DNA of 34,498 bases from Deltaproteobacteria bacterium (GTDB lineage Bacteria > Desulfobacterota > Binatia > Binatales > Binataceae): the NCBI GenBank assembly GCA_019237115.1, contig JAFAHS010000119.1, positions 1 through 34,498 on the forward strand, read 5' to 3'. The notes under the pieces were generated by a model, which made no database searches, was not told the DNA's origin, and saw only the letters and a list, made by a program, of their open reading frames with translations. This document shows, piece by piece, positions 8,130-16,885 of this stretch (positions are counted from its first letter, which is position 1; each line of letters begins with the position of its first letter). The position numbers were made by a program, and so were the translations under genes.

Positions 8130-8797
8130 AACACTTCCCCCGGCGGCGCGGGAATTGTATCCGGAACGAAGCAATGACGGCGAACCGGTCAGGCTGGCGC
8201 CTTCTCGAACCTGCAAGCACCCCAGGCACATTTGAGGCCGTTTCATTGATGAGGCGAAGGTGCGCGGATTTCCATTGGCGCCCCGAGCCGATCATGCCCC
8301 ACTACAGGCCGGATGTATGGCAACAATCGGATCCCATCTCCCTCCACAAGCCTGCAGTGAGGAGCGGTTCATGTATGGCAAAATTTCGGGGAATATCTCC
8401 GCGCCGACAGTGAACAGCAGGTTGAGAATGTGGTGTCGAAAGCTAGCAGGGCGAATACGGAGTAACCCGAGACGTCGATAATAGGGATGCTAGGTTAGGG
8501 TTTGCGATCTCACACGATGCGCATCTGGGACCGGGAGTTCGAATTCACTCCCTCCGCATCCCGAGCCTCAAATGCGAGACAAATCTGACTAGATGCAGAA
8601 GATCGGGGCGAGTGTTTCAGCCGATCGGAAGGCCACCGGAGGGAGGCGGCTGGGATTGATTTCAGAGGAATTTTGCGAATTCTCTTCGTGTTGGATTCTG
8701 GCGGCGGACCTTGGCTTGCCAAGGGCAAATGCTTTCTTTGGGCCGGCGGCTCTGTAGTTTGAAACACGAGCGCGCAGGAGAAAGCGCGACGCAGGAA
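8130..8797. other. Gene-free stretch with short repeats and tRNA-like inverted repeat
   Basis: About 670 bases without a supported gene. ATGTATGGCAA occurs twice, at 8313-8323 and 8371-8381. A tRNA-like inverted repeat lies at 8484-8562 (separate entry). Open frames crossing the right part are antisense or out-of-frame shadows. Confidence 0.4.
8484..8562. repeat. tRNA-like inverted repeat (possible decayed tRNA)
   Basis: GGGATGC (8484-8490) pairs with GCATCCC (8556-8562), the spacing of a tRNA acceptor stem. Just inside the right arm, GGGAGT-TCGAATTC-ACTCCC imitates a T arm with TTCGAAT. D and anticodon arms are not canonical and no CCA follows, so it is not a functional tRNA. Confidence 0.35.
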
Positions 8798-9331
8798 CTA
8801 TTGCAGCGGCCGGGCAGTGCCCGGTTCCAAGCTGGGCGCGGGTGTTCCCGGCTGAGACTGAAATCCATCGGGCAGGTCGCGCGCCGGCGTGATCCTGATC
8901 GTGACGATTTTTCCCGAATCGAATTTGGCGCGGGTCGGCCCGAAGAATCCGATTTTTGCCAGGAAATACTTGTTCGGGATCTCTTTGATCATCATATCCT
9001 GCTGCGCGGTGTCCTGGACAATCTCGGCCTGGCCGATGAACGCCGGCCCGGTTTGGGATCCGATCCAGACCAACACCGGACTGCCTCGTCTGATCCGCTT
9101 CGCCTTCCAACTGTCGGAATTGGTGTCGATGAAAACCTGTTTGTCGCCGGCGATAAACCAGACCGGAGCGGCTTTGCTCTGGTCGCCGTCCTTTCGGACG
9201 GTTGCGATGTACAAGTAGGTCGCGTTCGCGAGTGCGCCAGCGTCGCGCGGTGTCACATCGGAGTTGGCGACGCCGAGCATGCCCATCACTGCGAAGATCG
9301 CGATCGAAAGGGGACGAACCCGTCGTAACAT
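8798..9331 (-). CDS. Exported PNPOx-like split-barrel protein
   Basis: 177 residues from the ATG at 9331 (a TTG 36 bases further up is possible). MLRRVRPLSIAIFAVMGMLG is a signal peptide or anchor. Residues 33-110 match the start of pyridoxamine-phosphate-oxidase-like FMN/F420 split barrels: LANATYLYIATVRKDG, then APVWFIAGDKQVFIDT and WKAKRIRRGSPVLV. The C-terminal 30 residues are proline-rich. Family members bind FMN, F420 or heme and act as oxidoreductases; an exported version is unusual. It is a single gene, with GAGGA about 14 bases upstream of the start. Cofactor and substrate cannot be told from the sequence. Confidence 0.65.
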   Translation of the reverse strand: MLRRVRPLSIAIFAVMGMLGVANSDVTPRDAGALANATYLYIATVRKDGDQSKAAPVWFIAGDKQVFIDTNSDSWKAKRIRRGSPVLVWIGSQTGPAFIGQAEIVQDTAQQDMMIKEIPNKYFLAKIGFFGPTRAKFDSGKIVTIRITPARDLPDGFQSQPGTPAPSLEPGTARPLQ

Positions 9332-9735
9332 AAGAAAACGAGTCCTCAGAAGAGTTCGGAACTCCAAACTACGCCGGGGACGAAGCGAGTCAAGCTACCA
9401 TCCGTTTTGACCGGTTCTGATCGTCTCCGAATTCACAATCATTCGCGAAGAGCTCAGGCTCGTCTCAAGCGGGCGAGGAAAAGCCAAGAAGTTTGCGTTG
9501 AGCCTCCCAGGCGAGACAGAGTTGCTACTCTTTCGACGGTGATTTGCGAAGGTTCGTGCGCGTCAGGAGGAACTAATGGAGGCACCTTCACCGAATCCAC
9601 GCCGCCGATCCAATCGAGGCTCGTCTGGGTAGTAAAAGGACCACTTAGCCACTAGAGAGAAGGGCCTGCTCGCCCTTTCGACCTCCAGCGCGCGCCGACG
9701 GCTACAACCATCCGGCCAAAGGCTCGGAATCAAGA
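9332..9735. other. Intergenic region with a tiny ORF and a weak hairpin
   Basis: A perfect AGGAGG (9565-9570) precedes an ATG at 9576 that opens only an 18-codon frame (9576-9632). A hairpin AAGGGC-CTGCTC-GCCCTT lies at 9660-9677 with only a short T run. Together with the HTH fragment just to the right, this looks like the decayed remains of a small gene. Confidence 0.35.
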
Positions 9736-9837
9736 CTGACTGTGGAAAAGGCGGCGAGCGTTCTGGAGGTGCATCTCGCTACCGTCTATAAGCTTCTCAA
9801 GTGTCGCGAACTGTGCGCAGCAATATTGACTGATTAG
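9736..9837 (+). pseudogene. Remnant of an excisionase-type (HTH_17) DNA-binding domain
   Basis: The frame reads LTVEKAASVLEVHLATVYKL and then LKCRELCAAILTD before TAG at 9835-9837. This is the classical excisionase/MerR-like helix-turn-helix (LTVxEAAxxLxVSxxTVYxLL). No ATG precedes it in frame back to the stop at 9646; only CTG or GTG could start it, and it ends before the usual basic wing. It looks like a truncated relic of a mobile-element regulator. A real 31-residue peptide from GTG 9742 is the alternative. Confidence 0.55.
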
Positions 9838-9867
9838 CTTGTCAATTGCGTTCGGCGGAGCACGAGG

Positions 9868-10380
9868 ATGAAAAAACCTCGAAGGCGCCAAAAAGGGCGA
9901 AGCCAAGGGCCTCGCTCATCTAACTCACCAAAGATTCCAAAATCGGGCCGCCTCAACCACGTGATTTTGACCGTAAACGATCTCGCGCGATCTAAGCCGT
10001 TCTACGCGGCCTTGATGCCGCGGCTTGGTTTCCCGGACGCTCACGCCTTCGGCCCTTTCCTCGGATGGTCTTCCAGCGGCGGCAGCTTCTGGCTGAAGCA
10101 AGCCGACCCGCGCTATGCGGGTGAGGCTTTTTCGAAGGATCGTGTCGGACTATGCGAAATTGCCTTTAACGCCGAGAACCGGATGCAGGTTGATTCGCTT
10201 GCGGGCGACATAGAAGGCCTCGGCGGCAGCATCCTCGATCCACCGCGCGAGTACCCTGAATACGTTAAGGGGTACTATGCCGTATTCTTCGCGGATCCCG
10301 ACGGCATCAAACTGGAACTTCGCTGCGGACCGGTCTCACGATCTGTGAAGCGCAAGTCCTGGCGTCGCCCTCCGATGTAA
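9868..10380 (+). CDS. VOC (glyoxalase/dioxygenase-fold) family protein
   Basis: 170 residues. After a basic, probably disordered tail of 28 residues comes one VOC module: LNHVILTVNDLARSKPFY (beta-alpha start, metal-site His), a middle strand GLCEIAF, and GYYAVFFADPDGIKLEL with the usual C-terminal Glu. The second metal position, normally His in GLHHIAF-like segments, reads Glu here, so metal binding may differ. Such small VOC proteins act as lyases, isomerases or resistance proteins, usually as dimers. The substrate is unknown. GGAG precedes the ATG at a fair distance. Confidence 0.8.
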   Translation: MKKPRRRQKGRSQGPRSSNSPKIPKSGRLNHVILTVNDLARSKPFYAALMPRLGFPDAHAFGPFLGWSSSGGSFWLKQADPRYAGEAFSKDRVGLCEIAFNAENRMQVDSLAGDIEGLGGSILDPPREYPEYVKGYYAVFFADPDGIKLELRCGPVSRSVKRKSWRRPPM

Positions 10381-10664
10381 TTCACCCTACAACCGAATCT
10401 TACCTGCGCTGAAAGAGTCCTCGCTTTCGCGATCACATCCAGAGGCCACGCGCGCAACTGAGCTATCGTGGGGCGTTTGCTGGCGAGTTTGGCGTCGCAA
10501 TTGGCGCTAGTGCTCCTGGTCAGCTCAGGCTACACACGGAACGCCCGAACCAGATCCACCTGCAGCGGCGGCTCCGATGTTTTGACATCGTCTCACATGG
10601 CTCTACGACTCAGAGCGTGTTATGCGACGACGACCACTTCTGCGATGAGGAGAAGAGGTTCGGT

Positions 10665-11348
10665 ATGGATCTGCAAAATATCGATCTGGCCAGCGTAGAC
10701 CATGTGTTGTGCACCACTCGCGCCGTGCGAAAGCGCCTCGACCTGCAGCGGCCCGTTGAGCGAGAGATCCTTGAGCGCTGCATCGAGATCGCCACACAAG
10801 CCCCGACCGGCTTATATGGTGAGACTTGGCATTTCGTCGTGGTGACCGATCCAGAAAAGCGCGCCGCGATCGCGGCAATGTACAAAAAGACCGGCGACGC
10901 GTTTTTCAGCGGTACCTTGTCCCTCGATCCCTATCTGGCACGACTGCACGCGCGTAGCGCTAAAGATCCGCGGTTTGCCCAGCAGCAGCGGATGTACGCT
11001 TCCGGGCGCTACCTGGCTAATCACCTGCATGAGGTACCGGTGCTGGTGCTGCCATGTATCGAAGGGCGGGTTGAGGCCGCTGGCCCCGGGGCGCAAGCTT
11101 CACTCTACGGCTCGATCATGCCGGCAACGTGGTCATTGATGTTGGCGTTGCGTGCTCGCGGTCTTGGGTCGGTTTTGATTACTCGACATATAGAACATTG
11201 CGAGCGCGAAATAGCCGAGATCCTTGATATCCCTGATGACGTCACGCAGGCGGCCCTTGTGCCGGTCGCGTACTTCACCGGCGCAGACTTCAAACCAGCC
11301 AAACGGCTGCCCGTTCAGAAGTGCACGCATTGGAACAGGTGGGGATAA
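10665..11348 (+). CDS. Nitroreductase-family FMN oxidoreductase
   Basis: 227 residues from the ATG at 10665, chosen because GAGGAGAAGAGG lies just upstream; the frame is open 48 bases further. The FMN-binding start TTRAVRKRLDLQRPVE is followed by IATQAPTGLYGETWHFVVV, the typical nitroreductase APTG(x)N/E segment. The C-terminal half has YGSIMPATWSLMLALRARGL, the dimer-interface helix, and then GLGSVLIT. These enzymes reduce nitro groups, quinones or enones with NAD(P)H. The segment about 75-125, with RFAQQQRMYASGRYLANHL, is an insertion seen in a subgroup of such proteins. It forms a single-gene unit. Confidence 0.85.
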   Translation: MDLQNIDLASVDHVLCTTRAVRKRLDLQRPVEREILERCIEIATQAPTGLYGETWHFVVVTDPEKRAAIAAMYKKTGDAFFSGTLSLDPYLARLHARSAKDPRFAQQQRMYASGRYLANHLHEVPVLVLPCIEGRVEAAGPGAQASLYGSIMPATWSLMLALRARGLGSVLITRHIEHCEREIAEILDIPDDVTQAALVPVAYFTGADFKPAKRLPVQKCTHWNRWG

Positions 11349-11544
11349 GGTAGGCGCGTATTGTGGAACAACCTTACTATCGGTCCGGTTTTCGACTCGT
11401 GTCAGACCCTATTGTCGGGCGCGACGTGACTCTCTGGATAAAACAATTTCGCGAACGAAAAGCCGCGCCTGCATGCGGGCGTACCGTGTGAGGTGGCAGC
11501 CAACGTTCCGGTTTTCAGAGACTAGACTTTGAAGGAGCAGGTCC

Positions 11545-13173
11545 ATGACGACGAAACCAACTGGCGTCTCTCTCTTGCGCGATCCGCGCTTGAACAAGTC
11601 CACCGCGTTCAGCGAGGTTGAGCGCGAAGCGTTAGGACTTACCGGCCTTGTACCCGAAGGAGTCGACACCGAAGAGACACAAATGCAACGTGTCCTACTC
11701 CAATTGGGGCAAAAGCCGACCGATCTGGAGAAGTATATTTTTCTCTCTCAACTCCAGGACATGGACGAGACGCTCTTTTACCGGCTTCTGATGTCTGATC
11801 CGGCGCACTTCCTACCGCTCGTCTATACGCCCACGGTCGGCGAGGCTTGCCTGCAGTTTGGCCACATTATCCGCCGTCCGAAGGGTCTGTATATTTCGAT
11901 CAAGCGCAAAGGCCGTGTTCGAGACATTCTCCGAAACTGGCCGGAACGCGACGTGCGGTTCATCGTGGTCACTACGGGCCAACGAATTCTTGGACTTGGC
12001 GATCTCGGTGCCAACGGCATGGGAATCCCCATCGGCAAGCTGGCACTGTACACGGCGTGTGCCGGGGTGCCCCCACAGTACACTTTGCCCGTTCTGCTGG
12101 ACTGCGGCACCAACAACGAGTCGCTGCTTCGCGATCCACTCTACCTTGGTCTGCGACAGACCCGCCCGGGGGCAGCGGAGTTGGACGAGTTCGCAGACGA
12201 ATTCATGGCCGCCGTCCAGGCTGAATATCCGGAATGCTGCGTTCAGTTTGAGGATTGGGCCGGTGTCGACGCAGTACGACTGCTGGCTCGATATCGCGAT
12301 CGCTTCTGCTGTTTCAACGATGACATCCAGGGCACCGCGGCGGTGGCGCTGACCGGAATTCTCGGTGCGCTTCGAATAACCGGTGGGAAGCTCTCCGAGC
12401 AGGCTTTTCTCTTCCTGGGGGCGGGTTCTGCGGGCACCGGGATCGCTGACCTTCTCACAGAAGCGATGGTCATGGAGGGGACCTCGCAAGAGAATGCGCG
12501 CGCGCGAACATGGCTGTTCGACCTGAATGGATTGCTGGAATCAACCCGCAGTGATCTGGCCGATTTTCAGAAAATCTATGCGCATCAACACGCACCCATA
12601 CGGAATTTTGTCGAAGCCATCGAGGGGCTCAAGCCGACGGCGATCGTTGGCGTGAGCACGGTCGCCAAGGCGTTCAATCAACAAGTCATCGCGGCCATGG
12701 CACGAATCAACCAGCGCCCCATCATTTTCCCCTATTCGAACCCTACCTCCCATTCCGAATGCACCGCCGAGGAGGCTTACCGTTGGTCGGACGGAAGAGC
12801 CATATTCGCGAGCGGCAGTCCATTTCCACCGGTGCGCTGGCGCGATGAAACTCTGGTGCCGGGCCAGGGAAACAACGTCTACATCTTCCCCGCCGTCGGA
12901 ATGGCCGTGTACGCGACCAATGCCAAGCGTGTCACCGACGAGATGTTCATTGGGGCCGCCCGAGCGGTCGCGGAGCAGGTCACCCAAGCCGAGCTGAATA
13001 CAGGGCTGATCTATCCACCCCAAAGCGCGATCTTCAAAACCGAGACATACGCAGCCGCGCGGGTCGCGGAAGTGATCTTCAAGCGCGATCTCGCGCGTGT
13101 TCCCAAGCCGGCAGATATCGCCGCCTTCATTCGGGCGAGGCTGTACAAGCCCGAATACCAGGCGCTGATCTGA
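11545..13173 (+). CDS. maeA: NAD-dependent malic enzyme (oxaloacetate-decarboxylating)
   Basis: 542 residues, full length for the large malic enzymes. Key positions: general acid Tyr94 in PLVYTPTVGEACL, catalytic Lys165 in GIPIGKLALYTACAGVPP, metal ligands Glu236-Asp237 in QFED and Asp260 in CFNDDIQGTAAV, dinucleotide motif LGAGSAG (291-297), and IIFPYSNPTS near residue 394. It oxidatively decarboxylates malate to pyruvate with NAD (or NADP), linking the TCA cycle to gluconeogenesis or lipid synthesis. AAGGAG sits 8 bases before the ATG. Downstream, TCGGGC/GCCCGA (13174-13200) could form a weak hairpin without a T tract. No operon partner. Confidence 0.93.
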   Translation: MTTKPTGVSLLRDPRLNKSTAFSEVEREALGLTGLVPEGVDTEETQMQRVLLQLGQKPTDLEKYIFLSQLQDMDETLFYRLLMSDPAHFLPLVYTPTVGEACLQFGHIIRRPKGLYISIKRKGRVRDILRNWPERDVRFIVVTTGQRILGLGDLGANGMGIPIGKLALYTACAGVPPQYTLPVLLDCGTNNESLLRDPLYLGLRQTRPGAAELDEFADEFMAAVQAEYPECCVQFEDWAGVDAVRLLARYRDRFCCFNDDIQGTAAVALTGILGALRITGGKLSEQAFLFLGAGSAGTGIADLLTEAMVMEGTSQENARARTWLFDLNGLLESTRSDLADFQKIYAHQHAPIRNFVEAIEGLKPTAIVGVSTVAKAFNQQVIAAMARINQRPIIFPYSNPTSHSECTAEEAYRWSDGRAIFASGSPFPPVRWRDETLVPGQGNNVYIFPAVGMAVYATNAKRVTDEMFIGAARAVAEQVTQAELNTGLIYPPQSAIFKTETYAAARVAEVIFKRDLARVPKPADIAAFIRARLYKPEYQALI

Positions 13174-13537
13174 TCGGGCGGTCGAAATCCGAAAGCCCGA
13201 AGGCCATGTTACCGATCAAAAGATACGAAGATTAATGATGGATGGTGGAAAGAACCGGGCGAGTTGTTCGAAACGGCCAGCCAAGAGTGAAGAGCGATTT
13301 GGCCGAAGTCCTCGTGCCTAGGAACCGGCTTTGGAATGCACGGACGCAGCGTTCGCGGTTCCATTTCTCGATTGGCGATGACCGGATGCCCGAGGTCGTT
13401 CGCACAGCGAAATAGCCGATCGTAAAGCAATCCTTCGGTGTTTGGGCTGTCTCAGTTGCAGGCCGGGTTCGTTGTGGACGCCGGCACGATGCCAGATAGC
13501 CATCTCTTGGGAGAACCGGTCTTGGTCCGGTGTGCAG
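13174..13537. other. Convergent intergenic region
   Basis: About 365 bases between the convergent malic enzyme and SDR genes. Apart from the short inverted repeat at 13174-13200 I see no supported element; short open frames here have no family resemblance. Confidence 0.4.
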
Positions 13538-14269
13538 TCAATAGAGATGTCGTCCTCCGTCGACCCGAATGCACTCCCCGGTGATGAAATCACTCTCGAT
13601 CAAGAAACGCACCGTTTTAGCGATTTCCGCAGCTCCACCCCATCGCCGCAGCGGTGTTGCTTTGATCACCTCGTTGTCGTCCTCGGGAGTGAGACCGGGA
13701 GGGGCAAGAATCGGCCCAGGCGCGATCGCGTTGACCAGAATTTCTGGAGCCAGTTCAAGCGCGAGACTTTCGGTCAGCGCCACAACCGCAGCTTTGGACG
13801 AATAGTAAGGCACAAAACCCGGATAGCGCGGGCGGCGGCTGACGGGTAGCCAATCGGCGAAGTTTATAATTCGCCCGCCGGCGCCTTGCTTCATAATCGG
13901 CGCCGCAAAGGTCGAAAAAAGAAAGACGCTGCGAGCGTTGGCGTCCATGATATTCGACCAATCCGCTTGCTCGGGTTTTGGCGTACTCCGATAGACTGCC
14001 GCCATGTTAACCAGGATATCGATGCGTGCCAGCGCGCTATGTGCTTCCTTAACCGCTGCCGCAACCTGATCCTTGTCGGTCGCATCGGCACTGATGGTGA
14101 TAGCCCGCACCCCTGCGCTGATTGCGGCTTTGGCCGAACCTTCCGCTGCCTCCCGCGAGCCGCGATAGACCAGCGCTAGATCGCACCCGAGCGTCGCGAG
14201 GCTCTGAGCGACAACCTGTCCTATGCGCGCGGCGCCGGTGATCAGCGCGACTTTGCCCTTTGAGTCCAT
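13538..14269 (-). CDS. PTR1/FolM-like short-chain dehydrogenase
   Basis: 243 residues. Nucleotide-binding TGAARIGQ (11-18) resembles pteridine-reductase-like SDRs (TGAAKRLG type). The middle motif is NMAA (88-91) instead of NAG. The active site has Tyr155 and Lys159 in YYSSK. The usual Ser is replaced by Asp139 in INFADWLP, as in PTR1-like enzymes where Asp joins Tyr and Lys. The C-terminal VNAIAPGPI and TGECIRVDGG complete the fold. It probably reduces a pterin or a small carbonyl compound with NADPH. The next minus-strand gene upstream, the catalase-like gene, ends only 62 bases before this start, so the two may be cotranscribed. Confidence 0.85.
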   Translation of the reverse strand: MDSKGKVALITGAARIGQVVAQSLATLGCDLALVYRGSREAAEGSAKAAISAGVRAITISADATDKDQVAAAVKEAHSALARIDILVNMAAVYRSTPKPEQADWSNIMDANARSVFLFSTFAAPIMKQGAGGRIINFADWLPVSRRPRYPGFVPYYSSKAAVVALTESLALELAPEILVNAIAPGPILAPPGLTPEDDNEVIKATPLRRWGGAAEIAKTVRFLIESDFITGECIRVDGGRHLY

Positions 14270-14331
14270 GGTCTCGATCGGAAATTAAAGACGCTTTGCC
14301 GCTTTTCTGGTTCTTCGTAGAGGAGTGGCAC

Positions 14332-15306
14332 TCACTCTCCCTTGCTGCGGTGGTCGTACGATATTGAATAGGCGGCCGAACGGGCCAACAAGAAGGGGTC
14401 GCCGGATAGTTCGATACCGTCGGTCAGGTTGGTGGGGTCGAACACCAGGCGCCGTTCATCGGCCGCGCCGGTTGGAGAGATGCCGGTTACCTCAAGACGC
14501 CCCAGTTCGACCAGCGGACGGTCCGCCGGCCACAAAGCGTTGACGTCATCCGTCGCATCGCCCTCCCCAGCCACTTGCAAGAGAAGCCGGAATACGACCG
14601 GACCTTTGTGTAAGCGGTTTTCCAGCTCCTCTCGAAGGAAGTTCGCGCTGCGCTGGCTGGCACTGTCGGGGGAAAGGAAGGCTTCTCCCGCCTCGGGTAT
14701 CCAGCGGTAACGGCCGAATCGGCGGGTGCCATCCGCGGCCGTGAAGAGAAAGGCGTGCTCCGCATAGTAGCTGGTCTGGCCATAGCTGGCGGGTACCGGT
14801 TTCTGCGCCAGGCGTTCAAGGAAGGCGCGGGTGTCAGCGTGCGCATCCAGAAAGCGGGACAGTGCCTCGGGCGCGGGCTTACCGGTAGCGGGGTCGGGGA
14901 GTTGCGCCTGCAGGAACTCGAGAAAGGCCTCCGGCGTCCGCGCCGGGAAGCCCTCGATAGCGAGCGCCAGGATGTCGGCGTGCTTTCCCTCCGGCAGCTG
15001 AAATTTCACGGCCAGCGCCCGCGCGTTGGCGACGCCGTCGTGCACGTCGGGGTTCCCGCTCGAATTGGAAAAGCGTATGACGGTCGGGACCGGCTGGCCT
15101 GGCAGGTGCCACGCCCTGCTCACGCTGCGCGCCTGCGCAGCACCTCGGAAAGTACCCGCGCAGACGAGGCCTTTCGCGTGGACCGGACGGAACCCGGGAT
15201 GCGGGCCGGCCAGCGCCCGCATGGTCTCGACGAGTTGTGCAACTACGGTTGGTGCTGTGGTGGACATAGCTTTTGCGGACTCGCCCAACGATCGCGCGGT
15301 ACTCAC
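14332..15306 (-). CDS. SrpA-like small catalase/peroxidase
   Basis: 324 residues, a single-domain catalase without the large catalase's extensions. Heme-site residues are visible: distal His43 in PVHAKG, Asn81 in RFSNSSGNPDVHD, and the proximal RxxxY as Arg309 to Tyr313 in ARSAAYSISY. It should break down hydrogen or organic peroxides. The GTG start at 15306 overlaps the stop of a small upstream frame as GTGA; an ATG at 15267 (311 residues) is a good alternative. SrpA-type proteins often carry a signal peptide, but none is seen here, so it is probably cytoplasmic. It lies directly upstream of the SDR gene on the same strand. Confidence 0.87.
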   Translation of the reverse strand: MSTARSLGESAKAMSTTAPTVVAQLVETMRALAGPHPGFRPVHAKGLVCAGTFRGAAQARSVSRAWHLPGQPVPTVIRFSNSSGNPDVHDGVANARALAVKFQLPEGKHADILALAIEGFPARTPEAFLEFLQAQLPDPATGKPAPEALSRFLDAHADTRAFLERLAQKPVPASYGQTSYYAEHAFLFTAADGTRRFGRYRWIPEAGEAFLSPDSASQRSANFLREELENRLHKGPVVFRLLLQVAGEGDATDDVNALWPADRPLVELGRLEVTGISPTGAADERRLVFDPTNLTDGIELSGDPFLLARSAAYSISYDHRSKGE

Positions 15307-15540
15307 TTGGTTGCGCTGATCGTGTCGAGGTACTCCTTCACCTGCTGAATCGTGGCAACGCGAACGAGAAAGAGGAAACCGATGGCTCGCACAGATTCCG
15401 ATTCAAGTCAAATCGGCTGGGCGAGGTAGTCGAGGCTCGCGGAAGCTGGTTGTGAAACCTTGGGAACCATTCCCCTCCCGATCATTTTGCGCACCAGCTC
15501 ATTGGAGAAGTTTGAGACCACCAGGTCTGCAAAAAGCCAG
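15303..15540 (-). pseudogene. Interrupted open frame upstream of the catalase gene
   Basis: One minus-strand frame reads LFADLVVSNFSNELVRKMIG, continues to SLDYLAQPI, meets TGA at 15408-15410, and then continues in the same frame through IGFLFLVRVATIQQVKEYLD to a TGA at 15303-15305 that overlaps the catalase GTG start. A neighbouring frame upstream reads LGAAKISVFNRLAF, suggesting an additional frameshift. I do not recognise the family. The remaining bases to 15800 show no gene except the D-2-hydroxyacid dehydrogenase promoter/leader region. Confidence 0.35.
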
Positions 15541-15800
15541 CCGGTTGAACACGGAAATCTTCGCAGCACCCAGGTGTGGATGAGTTTTGGCCTGGATGTC
15601 CGATCGACCTGCCTAACGACCCTACCCGGGGATTCTGGGTCTTCGCCTCCGCACTCCGCACTCGGATCCGGGGCCGAACTGGCGAGGTGTATTTCATGTA
15701 GACTCGAAAGTACCTTGGCTGAGAGTCATCGATGGTTTCCCGCAAGAGCCCGGCGGTCCGCCATTCGGTAGCTGCGAACAGCTTTTATTCGGAGGACGCC

Positions 15801-16802
15801 ATGATCAAGATCGCTATTCTGGACGACTACGCAAACGTCGCTCTCAGTTCGGCAGATTGGTCGATACTCAAGGGCAAGGCCGACATCAGCGTGTTCAATC
15901 GGCATCTTTCTCATGATGAGGCCGTCTCCGCGCTTAAGCCCTTCGATGTCTTATGCACCGTCCGCGAGCGCATGAGTCTCCCGCGCAGTCTGTTCGAGCG
16001 CTTGCCCAATTTGAAGCTCGTGACCATCGTAGGCATGTCTCTGCCCAATCTCGACACTGCGGCCGCGACCGATCACGGAGTGATCGTTTGTCATTCAAAC
16101 TTTGCAAACCCGATCTTTGCCGGGATTGCCAACGCGACTCCTGAGCTGACTTGGGGACTGCTCATCACAACCGTCCGGCACATGAGTGTTGAAGATCGGC
16201 GGATGCGCGGCGGCGAATGGCAGAGTACGGTTGGGACCATTCTCGCCGGCCGCACGCTCGGCTTGCTTGGTCTGGGCCGCATCGGGAAGCGCATGGCCGT
16301 ATATGGTCGCGCGTTCGACATGAATGTCATTGCGTGGAGTCAGAACCTGACCGATCAGACCGCTGTTTCAGTCGGAGCGCGTCGCGTAACCAAGGACGAG
16401 CTTTTCCATCTGTCCGACGTGCTTTCGATTCATGTGGTGTTGAGCGATCGGACGCGCGGACTCGTAACCGCACGTGAACTCGCGTTGATGAAGCCCACCT
16501 CCTATCTGATCAACACCTCGCGTGGACCGATCGTAGTCGAAGCAGATCTAATCGCGGCGCTGCAAGCGGGCCGCATCGCCGGCGCGGGCGTCGATGTCTT
16601 CGATGTCGAGCCACCGCCCGCGAACCATCCATTCCGCTCGATGGACAACGTCACCATAAGCCCACATCTCGGCTACGTAACGCACGAGACCCTGCGCGCT
16701 TTTTACACTGACACGCTCGACGGGCTGGTTGCGTTTGCCGAGGGCAAGCCGATTCGAGTGGCAAATCCGCCGGCACTCGAGCACCCGAAACATAGACGCT
16801 AG
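15801..16802 (+). CDS. D-2-hydroxyacid dehydrogenase family protein
   Basis: 333 residues from the ATG at 15801, chosen for CGGAGGA seven bases upstream and because the protein then starts MIKIAILDDYANVA as family members do. The NAD motif is GLGRIG (157-162). Catalytic residues are Arg241 in NTSRGPIV, Glu270 in VDVFDVEPPP and His289 in SPHLGY. It reversibly reduces 2-keto acids (glyoxylate, hydroxypyruvate or phosphoglycerate-like) with NAD(P)H; there is no ACT domain, so SerA is unlikely. It reads as a single gene with the GNAT gene following 83 bases later, possibly in the same transcript. Confidence 0.9.
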   Translation: MIKIAILDDYANVALSSADWSILKGKADISVFNRHLSHDEAVSALKPFDVLCTVRERMSLPRSLFERLPNLKLVTIVGMSLPNLDTAAATDHGVIVCHSNFANPIFAGIANATPELTWGLLITTVRHMSVEDRRMRGGEWQSTVGTILAGRTLGLLGLGRIGKRMAVYGRAFDMNVIAWSQNLTDQTAVSVGARRVTKDELFHLSDVLSIHVVLSDRTRGLVTARELALMKPTSYLINTSRGPIVVEADLIAALQAGRIAGAGVDVFDVEPPPANHPFRSMDNVTISPHLGYVTHETLRAFYTDTLDGLVAFAEGKPIRVANPPALEHPKHRR

Positions 16803-16885
16803 AAAACTGGTTAAGGAGTGTTCCAAAACCGGGGAGAGGCGGCCGCCGAGCCACTTAAAGATTCAGACAGGAGGGTGGTGCGGTG

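Noticed and set aside
8313..8381. Possible group II intron fragment (ATGTATGGCAA repeated)
   Set aside because: No reverse transcriptase and no recognisable domain V; the resemblance is too short.
8589..9110. 173-codon minus-strand open frame
   Set aside because: Shifted frame of the PNPOx-like gene; low-complexity Arg/Pro-rich sequence.
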